This document shows positions 17,412 through 25,215 of a DNA stretch of 64,000 bases, in pieces. The position numbers and the translations under genes were made by a program. Each line of letters opens with the position of its first letter. Position 1 is the first letter of the stretch. The DNA comes from UBA5972 sp002430125 (lineage in GTDB: Bacteria; Pseudomonadota; Alphaproteobacteria; Rhodobacterales; Rhodobacteraceae): contig CALBIC010000016.1 in the NCBI GenBank assembly GCA_937892915.1, forward strand, positions 31,266 through 95,265, in the 5' to 3' direction. The notes beneath the pieces were generated by a model. The model was not told the origin of the DNA. It saw nothing but the letters and a program-made list of their open reading frames with translations, and made no database searches.

Positions 17412-17735
17412 ATGGCAAACACCACAAGTGTCGCTATACGCAAAAAACAGCTGGAAACACGTCTGAACGAACTGAACGTTCGACTGCATGGCATTGAAAA
17501 GACATTGGATAAACTGCCGCCGGCGGATGTCGAAGATCGTGCGACTGAACGCGAGGAAGACGAAGTTCTTGAAGGCCTTGGCACTGCCGGTCTGAAAGAA
17601 ATCGAGATGATCGAGGCGGCTCTGGCGCGGATCAAAGACAGTGTTTACGGCGAGTGCACCAAATGCGGCGAAGCGATTTCGGGTCAGAGGCTGGACCTGC
17701 TGCCTTATACGCCACTTTGCCGGAATTGTGCATGA
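17412..17735 (+). CDS. DksA/TraR-type C4 zinc-finger protein
   Basis: This encodes a 107-residue protein with an N-terminal coiled-coil-like region (residues about 8-75, rich in Glu, Lys, Leu) and a C-terminal C4 zinc finger. The finger cysteines are C82 and C85 (ECTKCGEAIS) and C103 and C106 (LCRNCA), the DksA/TraR arrangement. Such small members bind the RNA polymerase secondary channel or act as uncharacterised relatives. It lacks the acidic DxxDxA tip motif of canonical DksA as far as can be seen. It is followed 28 bp later by a small gene in the same direction. Confidence 0.82.
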   Translation: MANTTSVAIRKKQLETRLNELNVRLHGIEKTLDKLPPADVEDRATEREEDEVLEGLGTAGLKEIEMIEAALARIKDSVYGECTKCGEAISGQRLDLLPYTPLCRNCA

Positions 17736-17763
17736 AAGAACGAAACTCAAAAGGGGGGAAACG

Positions 17764-17958
17764 ATGGCGTTTGAAAGTATGAAAGCGGCGATTGCGATGC
17801 TGCTGGAGCAGATGGCAAACCGGCCGGAAGATACCCACGAACTGCAGGAAAGCCTGCGCGAGAAACTGTCGGAAATGCGTGCGATGGGTCTGCCCTTGCC
17901 CGACGATCTGGTGGCGCTCGAGGCCAGTTTGGCCGAAGCCCTGGACAAACGCAGCTAG
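17764..17958 (+). CDS. Small conserved-looking hypothetical protein
   Basis: This is a 64-residue, Met- and Glu-rich, largely helical protein (AFESMKAAIAMLLEQM, then LQESLREKLSEMRAMGLPLPDDLVALEASLAEAL). The start has AAGGGGGGAAACG directly upstream, one of the strongest ribosome-binding sites in the window, which supports a real gene. The family is not recognised. It probably shares a transcript with the DksA-like gene and ends 3 bp from the convergent DUF2855 gene. Confidence 0.65.
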   Translation: MAFESMKAAIAMLLEQMANRPEDTHELQESLREKLSEMRAMGLPLPDDLVALEASLAEALDKRS

Positions 17959-17961
17959 GCC

Positions 17962-19035
17962 TTAAAGCGCGATGTAATGCCCGACATTCGGCTGCATGAT
18001 GCCCATTGCAAGATCGCGGTAGGTTTTTAAGGCAGCCTTGGCGCCGGTATCGGTTTTAATCTGCATCCATCCGCCGGATGTGTCGGCAATCCGTCGCCAA
18101 GCCTCGTCGATTCTGCGGTCGATAACACCCGGCCCCCAATCGGCGCGGCGCTTTTCGATCTGGCTTGGCGCAAAGAAAAACCTTGGGCGGGAGCCGGGCA
18201 TGTCGCCGGTGGGGGTGAATTTATCCCAGTGACTTGTGCCAACGGCGCAGCTGTAAACCATGTTGTCGCCCAGATGGTGATGCAGGCGACTGCGCACATC
18301 GGCATTGCCGGCCATATCCACATAAACCGACGGGCGCTGGGCGATTTCACCCTCAAGTGCATCATAGGTGGTGATCTGATCGCAGGCATCAAGGCTGGTG
18401 ACAAAGGCGCGGTTGCTGTCGGACGTCAGGCCGATGATCGCAGGCACGTCAGGTTTCGCCTCGGCCAGATATTTGGCCAGACCAAGCCCGGTTTTGCTGG
18501 AGGCGGAACCAATGATGATTTGTTCGGCCTTGAACCAGTCATTGTCGGTGAGAAAATCAAACAGCAGGAAAGACGTGGCCAACAGCGGTTGAAACAATGC
18601 GCGCTTGGCGTCCTCGGTTGGGTCGGTCGCACCAACGCGGCGATAGGTGTTATAGACGACAGGCAGGTCTTTTCGGTGCGCGGCCATGTCCATCACGGTT
18701 GAACTGCCGCGCGCTTGTGGGGTGATCGTCAGATGGCTGGCCATCGGGAAAAACCCGTATAGCCGCGCGCCCTTTGTTAAGGCGTCGCTGTTGCTGTCAA
18801 CGACATGCGCAAAGCCCCAAACCGGTACGATTCCCTGGCCGTCAACGCCGGTTGGGAAGAATTTCCAGTAGTGGATTATGTCGCCGGTCGCTGCGTAGGT
18901 GACATTGTTGGTGGTCAGGGAAAAGCCTTCGATTTGCAGAACGGCCTGACCCGGCCCGGCAATTGGGGCCGGGGTTTCAACCAGATTGGCCCGGCGGATA
19001 TCTTTGCGGTCAACATGGATTTCAAAGGCTTTCAC
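17962..19035 (-). CDS. DUF2855-family protein (quinone-oxidoreductase-like)
   Basis: This encodes a protein of about 357 residues of the DUF2855 family, distantly related to MDR quinone oxidoreductases. The N-terminal GroES-like part (GQAVLQIEGFSLTTNNVTYAATGDIIHYWKFFP) and the central nucleotide-fold segment (IIGSASSKTGLGLAKYLAE) are visible. A GTG start at 19035 is favoured by AGGAG 8 nt upstream; a TTG at 19053 is the alternative. It lies 29 bp downstream of an MDR dehydrogenase gene and is likely the last gene of the TetR-led acyl-CoA operon. The reaction is unknown. Confidence 0.8.
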   Translation of the reverse strand: MKAFEIHVDRKDIRRANLVETPAPIAGPGQAVLQIEGFSLTTNNVTYAATGDIIHYWKFFPTGVDGQGIVPVWGFAHVVDSNSDALTKGARLYGFFPMASHLTITPQARGSSTVMDMAAHRKDLPVVYNTYRRVGATDPTEDAKRALFQPLLATSFLLFDFLTDNDWFKAEQIIIGSASSKTGLGLAKYLAEAKPDVPAIIGLTSDSNRAFVTSLDACDQITTYDALEGEIAQRPSVYVDMAGNADVRSRLHHHLGDNMVYSCAVGTSHWDKFTPTGDMPGSRPRFFFAPSQIEKRRADWGPGVIDRRIDEAWRRIADTSGGWMQIKTDTGAKAALKTYRDLAMGIMQPNVGHYIAL

Positions 19036-19064
19036 GGATGTCTCCTGCTGCAAGGCTTTTGGCC

Positions 19065-20099
19065 TTAGTCCATTGTTATCATGATTTTACCGTCCGGCTG
19101 GGCTAGCGCTGCGGGCAATCCGGCAACCACATCTGAAAGCGCTACGCGCGCACTTATATCGGTGTGCCAGCGGCCATCGGCAAAGCGGGCCTGTACGGCC
19201 TGAATCGCCTTCATTTTGGCGGCAAGATCGGTGTTTTGCATCCAACTGACCAGCCAGAAACCTTCAACCCGTTTGCGCATAAAGATCAGTTGACCGGGTT
19301 CCAGCAGTTCCGGGGCTTCAGGCGTCATCTTGCCGTAAATCACCCAATGGCTGTCTTTGCCCATCGCGGCGAACACCTTTGACGACACTGAACCGGCGAC
19401 GCAATCAAGGAAAACGGTGGGGCGTTCGGCCTTAAGTACGGCTTTCAGATCATCGGCAAAACTGGCCGAGGTTTCATTCAGCACATGGCTTGCGCCAAGG
19501 TCTTTCAGTGCGGCAATCGGATCATTGCGGCGCACAAGGCCGATCATCCGTTTACCGGTTTCACGAGCCAAGCCTGCCATCAGCTTGCCAAGCTGGCTGG
19601 CGGCACCCGAGGCGATGAACGCGCCACTTTCGGGCACCAGATCAACCATCGCAGCGGCGGTCAGCGGGTTAACAATCAGGGCGGCCCCGTCTTCATCGCG
19701 CAGATCAGGGCGCAGCGGGATAACGACAGCGGCGTCGGCTGCAACATATTGCGCCCAAGCGCCGGAACCGGCCGCCACAAAGGCGACGCGGGTGCCGATC
19801 AGTGATTGCGCATAAGCGCCGTTGCCCGCCACCACGGTGCCAACACCTTCAAACCCGGCAGGCGCACCTTCAACCCTTGGTTGGCCGTAACCACCTTGGA
19901 TGAACGCCAGATCGGATGGGTTGACCATGGCGGCTTTGACCTTGATCAGCACCTGATCGACGCCGGGGGCGGGGGTGGCAACCGTGGCCTGTTCCAGCCA
20001 ACGCGCCACGTCGCGCACTTGGCTGGCAGGCAACGCGTCGGGGGCATAGCCGCCTTGGCGCAGGATGACTGCGTTCATTTTTGCCGGAAGTTCGCTCAT
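19065..20099 (-). CDS. MDR-family zinc-binding-type dehydrogenase / quinone oxidoreductase
   Basis: This encodes a 344-residue medium-chain dehydrogenase/reductase. It has a GroES-like N-terminal domain (VDQVLIKVKAAMVNPSDLAFIQGGYG) and a NADPH-binding domain with an atypical glycine motif (FIASGAASQLGKLMAGLARETGKRMIGLVRR). Structural zinc cysteines are absent, which fits quinone-oxidoreductase or enoyl-reductase members. Its start shares a base with the stop of the upstream acyl-CoA dehydrogenase gene, so a role in the same acyl-CoA pathway is likely, perhaps reducing an unsaturated intermediate. Confidence 0.85.
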   Translation of the reverse strand: MSELPAKMNAVILRQGGYAPDALPASQVRDVARWLEQATVATPAPGVDQVLIKVKAAMVNPSDLAFIQGGYGQPRVEGAPAGFEGVGTVVAGNGAYAQSLIGTRVAFVAAGSGAWAQYVAADAAVVIPLRPDLRDEDGAALIVNPLTAAAMVDLVPESGAFIASGAASQLGKLMAGLARETGKRMIGLVRRNDPIAALKDLGASHVLNETSASFADDLKAVLKAERPTVFLDCVAGSVSSKVFAAMGKDSHWVIYGKMTPEAPELLEPGQLIFMRKRVEGFWLVSWMQNTDLAAKMKAIQAVQARFADGRWHTDISARVALSDVVAGLPAALAQPDGKIMITMD

Positions 20100-21328
20100 C
20101 AGATTTTTTCCTGCGTGTGTTTCTTAAGTTCAGCGCGCGCAACCTGCATCCGGTGAACCGCATCCGGACCATCGGCAAGCCTGAGCGTGCGCACATGGGT
20201 CCATTGACGCGCCAGCGGCGTGTCTTGCGAAATCCCCTGTGCGCCGTACATCTGCACGGCCTCGTCGGTGATTTTTAGTGCGATCAGCGGCGCCACAACC
20301 TTGATCATGGAAATCCACGGGGCGGCGGCACGGCCATCACCCTGATCCATCATCCACGCGGCTTTCAGACACAACAAACGCGCCTGCTCGATCTCCATCC
20401 GGCTGTTGGCGATAATGTCGAAATTGCCTCCCAGCTTGACGATCGGTTTGCCAAACGCCACGCGGTTAAGGCCGCGTTTGCACATATGTTCGAGCGCCTT
20501 TTCCGCCTGACCAATCGCGCGCATGCAGTGGTGGATACGGCCAGGGCCAAGCCGCCCTTGAGCGATTTCAAAGCCACGCCCTTCGCCCAGCAGCAACGCG
20601 CTGGCTGGCACGCGCACATTGGTAAAGCGCATGTGCAAATGGCCGTGCGGCGCGTCATCCTCGCCGTAAACCTGCATGGCGCGGACTTTTTCAACGCCGG
20701 GCGCATCCGCAGGCACAAGGATCATGCCTTGTTGTTGGTGCTTTGAGCGGCTGGTGTTCGGGGTTGCGACCATCACAATGTAAATTTTGCAGCGCGGATC
20801 GCCAGCACCTGACGACCACCACTTTTCGCCGTTCAGGATATACTCGTCGCCATCGCGTACGCAGGACATGCCAACATTGGTGGCGTCCGAACTGGCGACA
20901 TCAGGTTCAGTCATCAGATAGGCCGAACGGATTTCGCCGTTAAGCAGCGGTTTTAACCACTTTTCCTTGTGCTCGGGCGTGCCGTAACGTTCCAGCACTT
21001 CCATATTGCCGGTATCAGGGGCAGAGCAGTTGAACACCTCGGCCCCAAGATGCGCTTTGCCCATTTCCTCGGCCAGATAGGCGTATTCAACCGTCGTCAG
21101 GCCATAGCCGTTTTTGCTGTCGGTCAGCCAGAAATTCCACAGGCCCGCTGCCTTGGCTTTGGCTTTAAGGCCTTCCAGAATTTCGGTTTGACGGGCCGTG
21201 AACTGCCAGCGGTCGCCTTTGTTGATCTCTTCGATATATTCGTCTTCCAGCGGCAGAACTTCGTCGCGGATCATTGCCGTGACTTTATCCAGAAGCGGTT
21301 GCAGGCGTTCGGTTTTTCCAAGGTTCAT
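20099..21328 (-). CDS. Acyl-CoA dehydrogenase
   Basis: This encodes a 409-residue FAD-dependent acyl-CoA dehydrogenase, oxidising an acyl-CoA to the trans-2-enoyl-CoA. Seen motifs include YLMTEPDVASSDATNVGMSC and NGEKWWSSGAGDPRCKIYIVM in the middle domain, and YGAQGISQDTPLARQWTHVRTLRLADGPDAVHRMQVAR at the C-terminus. That style is typical of the ACAD10/11-like branch, often encoded near an APH-type phosphotransferase, as here at 23397. The start at 21328 (MNLGKTERLQ) has AAAGGAAC upstream. It lies 19 bp after the TetR gene. Confidence 0.9.
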   Translation of the reverse strand: MNLGKTERLQPLLDKVTAMIRDEVLPLEDEYIEEINKGDRWQFTARQTEILEGLKAKAKAAGLWNFWLTDSKNGYGLTTVEYAYLAEEMGKAHLGAEVFNCSAPDTGNMEVLERYGTPEHKEKWLKPLLNGEIRSAYLMTEPDVASSDATNVGMSCVRDGDEYILNGEKWWSSGAGDPRCKIYIVMVATPNTSRSKHQQQGMILVPADAPGVEKVRAMQVYGEDDAPHGHLHMRFTNVRVPASALLLGEGRGFEIAQGRLGPGRIHHCMRAIGQAEKALEHMCKRGLNRVAFGKPIVKLGGNFDIIANSRMEIEQARLLCLKAAWMMDQGDGRAAAPWISMIKVVAPLIALKITDEAVQMYGAQGISQDTPLARQWTHVRTLRLADGPDAVHRMQVARAELKKHTQEKI

Positions 21329-21347
21329 AATCGGGTTCCTTTGTGGT

Positions 21348-21983
21348 TTATGGGGTGGTCGCGCCAAGGGCGCGTTGGGCCATATCGACCAGTTCACTGG
21401 CAATTTGGCGGCGGTCTTTGTCGGTTTCGTCCGGTCGCGGGCTGTACCAGTAAATCGAGCTGTTCAATATGGTGATGACGGTGTGAAGGGCGATTGACAA
21501 GGTCTTAAAGCGAAAGGCGCCGCTGGCTTTGCCCTGCTCCAAAACCTCGCGGAACATATCTTCGAATGCACGGCGATCACCGATGAATTCGTCCATTATG
21601 GCATCGTGCCCGGCGGCTTTGTCACGGGTCATGTGGGTGTGCAGGCTGTCAAACAATGCCCGTTGATAAGGCTGTTCGGCCATCATGTTCAGGGCATGTG
21701 CATCTGCCATCAGGCGAAATTTTTGAGCGGGTGGCAGGTTGCTGTCAAATCCGTCGCGGATCGCCGCGAAGTTGATATCCATCGCGCGTTTGCGTACCGC
21801 ATGCATCAGTTCGGATTTCGAGTTGAAATAGTGGTAAATCCGCCCCTTGGTTGCCCCCATATGGCGCGCCACATCATCAAGCGTGCTGCCAGCATAGCCT
21901 TTTTCCATAAAACATATCGCGGCGGCATCCAGCACTTGCTGCGGGGCATTTCGTGGTGATTTGTCAGCAAAGGTCAGGGGCAC
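21348..21983 (-). CDS. TetR-family transcriptional regulator
   Basis: This encodes a TetR regulator of about 211 residues. The N-terminal helix-turn-helix reads STLDDVARHMGATKGRIYHYFNSKSELMHAV, and the rest is a helical ligand-binding domain. The start is uncertain: GTG at 21983 is chosen because the reading frame upstream (to a TTG at 22061) would run through a perfect operator palindrome at 22037-22056. Divergent from an SDR gene, it probably represses both the eight-gene plus-strand operon and its own minus-strand operon, with an acyl-CoA as inducer, as known for related regulators of beta-oxidation. Confidence 0.88.
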   Translation of the reverse strand: MPLTFADKSPRNAPQQVLDAAAICFMEKGYAGSTLDDVARHMGATKGRIYHYFNSKSELMHAVRKRAMDINFAAIRDGFDSNLPPAQKFRLMADAHALNMMAEQPYQRALFDSLHTHMTRDKAAGHDAIMDEFIGDRRAFEDMFREVLEQGKASGAFRFKTLSIALHTVITILNSSIYWYSPRPDETDKDRRQIASELVDMAQRALGATTP

Positions 21984-22036
21984 GAGTTTGTTTGCGTCCG
22001 TTCGGAATTTTGTCTTTACAAGCGATACCCAACAGA

Positions 22037-22056
22037 AACATACTGGTGGGTATGTT
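22037..22056. promoter_or_regulatory. TetR operator palindrome
   Basis: AACATAC (22037-22043) and GTATGTT (22050-22056) are perfect 7-bp inverted arms around a 6-bp spacer TGGTGG. The shape and position are typical of TetR-family operators. It lies between the TetR gene and the SDR gene starting at 22099 and could serve both promoters. Confidence 0.8.
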
Positions 22057-22098
22057 GTCAATCGCCGGATTTCCGGTCGGTGGGTTTTGGAGGATTAA

Positions 22099-22920
22099 AT
22101 GGATCTGAATTTGCTTTTTGGCCTGACGGGTAAAACCGCTGTGGTCACTGGTGGTGGTACGGGCATCGGGCGGATGGTGGTCGAAGCGCTGGCAATGGCC
22201 GGCGCGCGGGTGCTGACCTGTTCGCGCAAAATCGATTCGGTTCAATCTGCGGCAGACGCCGTGAACGCGCTGGGTTATCCGGGCTCGGTCGAGGCATTTG
22301 CCGGGAATGTTGGCACGGAAGAGGGCATTCAGGCCATCGTTGCCGAAGTGCGGTCGCGGACTGACAGTCTGAACATTCTGGTCAATAACGCCGGGATCAC
22401 CTGGGGCGCGCCGATGGGGCAGTTTCCCCATAAGGCATGGCAAAAGGTGATGGCGGTGAATGTGGACGGGTTGTTTCATTTAACGCAAAGTCTGCTTGGG
22501 GATTTGAAACAAGGCGCCAGCCACGATGATCCGGCACGCGTGATCAATCTGGGTTCGGTGATGGGATCGGCGGCTATGGGGGACGGCGCTTATTCTTATG
22601 CAGCCAGCAAGGCGGCCGTGCATCATCTGACGCGAATATTGGGCAAGGAACTGGCGGGTTCTAAAATTACCGTCAACGCATTTGCCCCCGGACCGTTTCG
22701 ATCAAACATGACGGCATTTGCCACCGGACGGGATGAACAGTCGGAAAAAGTCGGGGCCGATGTGCCGCTGGGCCGTGTCGGCGCGCCCGAAGATATCGCG
22801 GCGGCAACGCTGTTTTTATGCGGTCGCGGTGGGTCTTACACCACGGGTGCGATTGTTCCATTGTGTGGCGGCATCCACTTACAGACCGCGCCAAACATCT
22901 TTCAATCAGCTTTGGAGTAG
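22099..22920 (+). CDS. Short-chain dehydrogenase/reductase
   Basis: This encodes a 273-residue classical SDR. Cofactor motif TGGGTGIG is at residues 17-24, NNAG at about 96-99, the catalytic Ser lies in NLGSVMGSA, and the active-site pair is Y167 and K171 (YSYAASK). It is the first gene of the plus-strand acyl-CoA operon, directly under the TetR operator. Likely acts on a hydroxyacyl-CoA or a hydroxy/keto side chain; NADPH versus NADH preference is not settled. It is 6 bp from the MaoC gene. Confidence 0.88.
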   Translation: MDLNLLFGLTGKTAVVTGGGTGIGRMVVEALAMAGARVLTCSRKIDSVQSAADAVNALGYPGSVEAFAGNVGTEEGIQAIVAEVRSRTDSLNILVNNAGITWGAPMGQFPHKAWQKVMAVNVDGLFHLTQSLLGDLKQGASHDDPARVINLGSVMGSAAMGDGAYSYAASKAAVHHLTRILGKELAGSKITVNAFAPGPFRSNMTAFATGRDEQSEKVGADVPLGRVGAPEDIAAATLFLCGRGGSYTTGAIVPLCGGIHLQTAPNIFQSALE

Positions 22921-22926
22921 CAACCG

Positions 22927-23385
22927 ATGATCACAATCGAAGAATTTGCAGCAAAGGCCGGCAGCAAACTGGGAACATCCGACTGGTTTCTGATCGATCA
23001 GGGCAGGATTAACAAGTTCGCGGAAGTCACGGAAGATTATCAGTTTATCCATGTCGACGATGCCCGTGCCAAGGTGGAAACGTCGTTTGGCGGTACGATT
23101 GCCCATGGGTTTCTGACATTGTCATTGCTCAGCTATCTGAATGCCACGATCTTTCCCGATCTGGCAAATCGCGTGATGACGTTCAATTATGGCATGAACA
23201 AAGTGCGTTTCCTGAACCCGGTGAAGGTGAATGCACGCATTCGCTCGCATCTGTCATTGGTTTCGGTGGTGGAAAAAGCTGGCGGGCGGCATCTGTGCAC
23301 GTTTGAAACCTCGGTCGAGATTGAAGGCGAGGACATTCCGGCGCTGGTGGCCGAGCAGTTGGCAATGCATGTGATCACAAAATAG
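22927..23385 (+). CDS. MaoC-family (R)-specific enoyl-CoA hydratase
   Basis: This encodes a 152-residue hotdog-fold MaoC-type hydratase. The hydratase motif is intact, with Asp37 and His42 in TEDYQFIHVDD and the following TSFGGTIAHGFLTLSLLSYL. It hydrates trans-2-enoyl-CoA to (R)-3-hydroxyacyl-CoA, which could feed the beta-oxidation enzymes of this operon or PHB synthesis. It is tightly spaced between an SDR gene and the phosphotransferase gene. Confidence 0.9.
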   Translation: MITIEEFAAKAGSKLGTSDWFLIDQGRINKFAEVTEDYQFIHVDDARAKVETSFGGTIAHGFLTLSLLSYLNATIFPDLANRVMTFNYGMNKVRFLNPVKVNARIRSHLSLVSVVEKAGGRHLCTFETSVEIEGEDIPALVAEQLAMHVITK

Positions 23386-23396
23386 AACGGGTAGTA

Positions 23397-24422
23397 ATGG
23401 TGAAGCCAGATGACCAAAATATTCAGGATATAAAAGAGCTTGGTGCCTATCTTGAAGGTAATATCCTTGGGTTTCGTGGCCTAGAAAGTGCAGCGAAATT
23501 CGGTGATGGGCAATCTAATCCATCCTATCATCTGAAAGCATCGTCGGGTGAGTATGTCCTGCGCGCCAAGCCAACTGGCGATCTGTTGAAATCAGCGCAT
23601 CAGGTGGATCGTGAATACCGTGTGATGAAGGCACTGGCGGGCAGCGATGTGCCGGTCCCGCGTATGGATCACCTTGCGGATGCAGAAAATCCGCTGGGTC
23701 GGACGTTCTTTGTTATGGAATATCTCAACGGACGGATATTTTGGGATCCCGCACTGCCTGACTGTGGAAAAGCTGAACGCGGCGCTATTTACGACAGTAT
23801 GAACAAGACGTTGGCGGCATTGCATAATGTGGATATCTTAGCCCTTGGCTTGTCGGATTTTGGCCGCCCCGGCAATTACTTTGCCCGGCAAACCGATCGC
23901 TGGGTCAAGCAATACCGGTCTTCGGCTTTGGAACCCAGTGCGGAAATGGACCGGCTGATAGACTGGTTGAACGCCCATATGGTGGACGACGAGACCTCCA
24001 CTTTGGTTCACGGAGACTTTCGGCTTGATAATATGATCTTTGCCCACGACCGCCCCGAAGTGATCGCGGTTTTGGATTGGGAACTGTCGACACTTGGGCA
24101 TCCGCTGGCCGATTTGGCTTATCAATGTATGCAATGGCGGCTGCCGCATTCATCGGGTATGCGCGGGTTAGGCGGGCTTGATCGTGCGGCGTTGGGATTG
24201 CCAACAGAAGCAGAATATATCGCAACCTATTGCGCACGCAGGGGAATTCCTGAAATTGAAAACTGGCCATTTTTTCTGGCGTTTTCGTTCTTTCGGTTGG
24301 CTGCGATCCTGCAAGGTGTCGTGCGCCGCGCGGATGACGGCAATGCCAGCAACCCGACGCGGGCGCGGGAAATGGCCAAGGCAATCCCGGTACTGGCCAG
24401 CATGGCAAATGAACTTATTTAG
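23397..24422 (+). CDS. Phosphotransferase, APH family (ACAD10-type kinase domain)
   Basis: This encodes a 341-residue kinase-like protein. The catalytic loop is LVHGDFRLDNMIF, with the metal-binding DWE (VLDWELSTLGHPLADLAYQ) after it. This group is fused to acyl-CoA dehydrogenase in ACAD10/11 and phosphorylates 4-hydroxyacyl-CoAs before their isomerisation to 3-hydroxyacyl-CoAs. Placement in an operon with several acyl-CoA dehydrogenases fits that 4-hydroxy acid role, an inference from the family. Confidence 0.88.
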   Translation: MVKPDDQNIQDIKELGAYLEGNILGFRGLESAAKFGDGQSNPSYHLKASSGEYVLRAKPTGDLLKSAHQVDREYRVMKALAGSDVPVPRMDHLADAENPLGRTFFVMEYLNGRIFWDPALPDCGKAERGAIYDSMNKTLAALHNVDILALGLSDFGRPGNYFARQTDRWVKQYRSSALEPSAEMDRLIDWLNAHMVDDETSTLVHGDFRLDNMIFAHDRPEVIAVLDWELSTLGHPLADLAYQCMQWRLPHSSGMRGLGGLDRAALGLPTEAEYIATYCARRGIPEIENWPFFLAFSFFRLAAILQGVVRRADDGNASNPTRAREMAKAIPVLASMANELI

Positions 24423-24433
24423 GGAGGTTGATC

Positions 24434-25207
24434 ATGCGATTTGATGGAACGACAGTGTTAATTACCGGTGCAACCGGCGGGTTTGGCAGCCATACGGCCC
24501 GACGTTTTGCTGAGCTTGGCGCACGACTTGTTTTGGGGGATCTGAACGCCGAACCGTTGGAAACACTCGCGAAAACTTTCACCAGTGATGTGATCACATT
24601 GGCCGGCGACGTTCGCGACCCGGCCTATCACCGGGCATTGGTGTCATTGGCGGTTGATCGTTTCGGTAGCCTTGACTGCGCAGTCAACAACGCCGGGATC
24701 GTGCAACCCATGAGCCGCATTCCGGATACCGATCCGGTTGTGGCGAAAAATGTTATTGATGTGGATTTGATGGGCGTTTTTTATGCGTTACAAGCACAAC
24801 TTCCTGTGATGTCAGCCCAATTTGAAAGCGCTGGTACCGGCGGCGCAATCGTCAATATTGCCTCGGCGGCCGGGTTGATTGGGTCGCCTTTTCTGGCGAT
24901 TTATGCCGCTGCTAAACACGGCGTGGTTGGTTTGACCCGCAGTGCCGCAGCCGAATACGGGCGTAAAGGTGTGCGGGTGAACGCGGTTTGCCCGTCATTT
25001 GCCAATACTAATATGCTGAATGACTTTCTGGACGCTTCGCCAAATGGCCGAGAGGCGGCTGAGCACGCGCTGACACGCGGCATTCCGATGGGGCGTGTTG
25101 GGCGGGTTGACGAAGTGGTTCAAGCGATTTTGTTTGCAGCCTATCCGCAGAACAGTTTTATGACCGGCGAGACGTTATCAGTTGATGGCGGCCTGGCCGC
25201 AGTATAG
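24434..25207 (+). CDS. Short-chain dehydrogenase/reductase
   Basis: This encodes a 257-residue SDR. The nucleotide motif GATGGFG is at residues 12-18, NNAG follows, and the active site is YAAAKHG with an upstream Ser (NIASAAGLIGS). The start at 24434 is set by AGGGAGG upstream; an in-frame TTG at 24428 lies inside that site. It ends with the typical GETLSVDGGLAAV. Second SDR of the acyl-CoA operon, probably a 3-hydroxyacyl-CoA or alcohol dehydrogenase. Confidence 0.88.
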   Translation: MRFDGTTVLITGATGGFGSHTARRFAELGARLVLGDLNAEPLETLAKTFTSDVITLAGDVRDPAYHRALVSLAVDRFGSLDCAVNNAGIVQPMSRIPDTDPVVAKNVIDVDLMGVFYALQAQLPVMSAQFESAGTGGAIVNIASAAGLIGSPFLAIYAAAKHGVVGLTRSAAAEYGRKGVRVNAVCPSFANTNMLNDFLDASPNGREAAEHALTRGIPMGRVGRVDEVVQAILFAAYPQNSFMTGETLSVDGGLAAV

Positions 25208-25215
25208 GAGCGAAA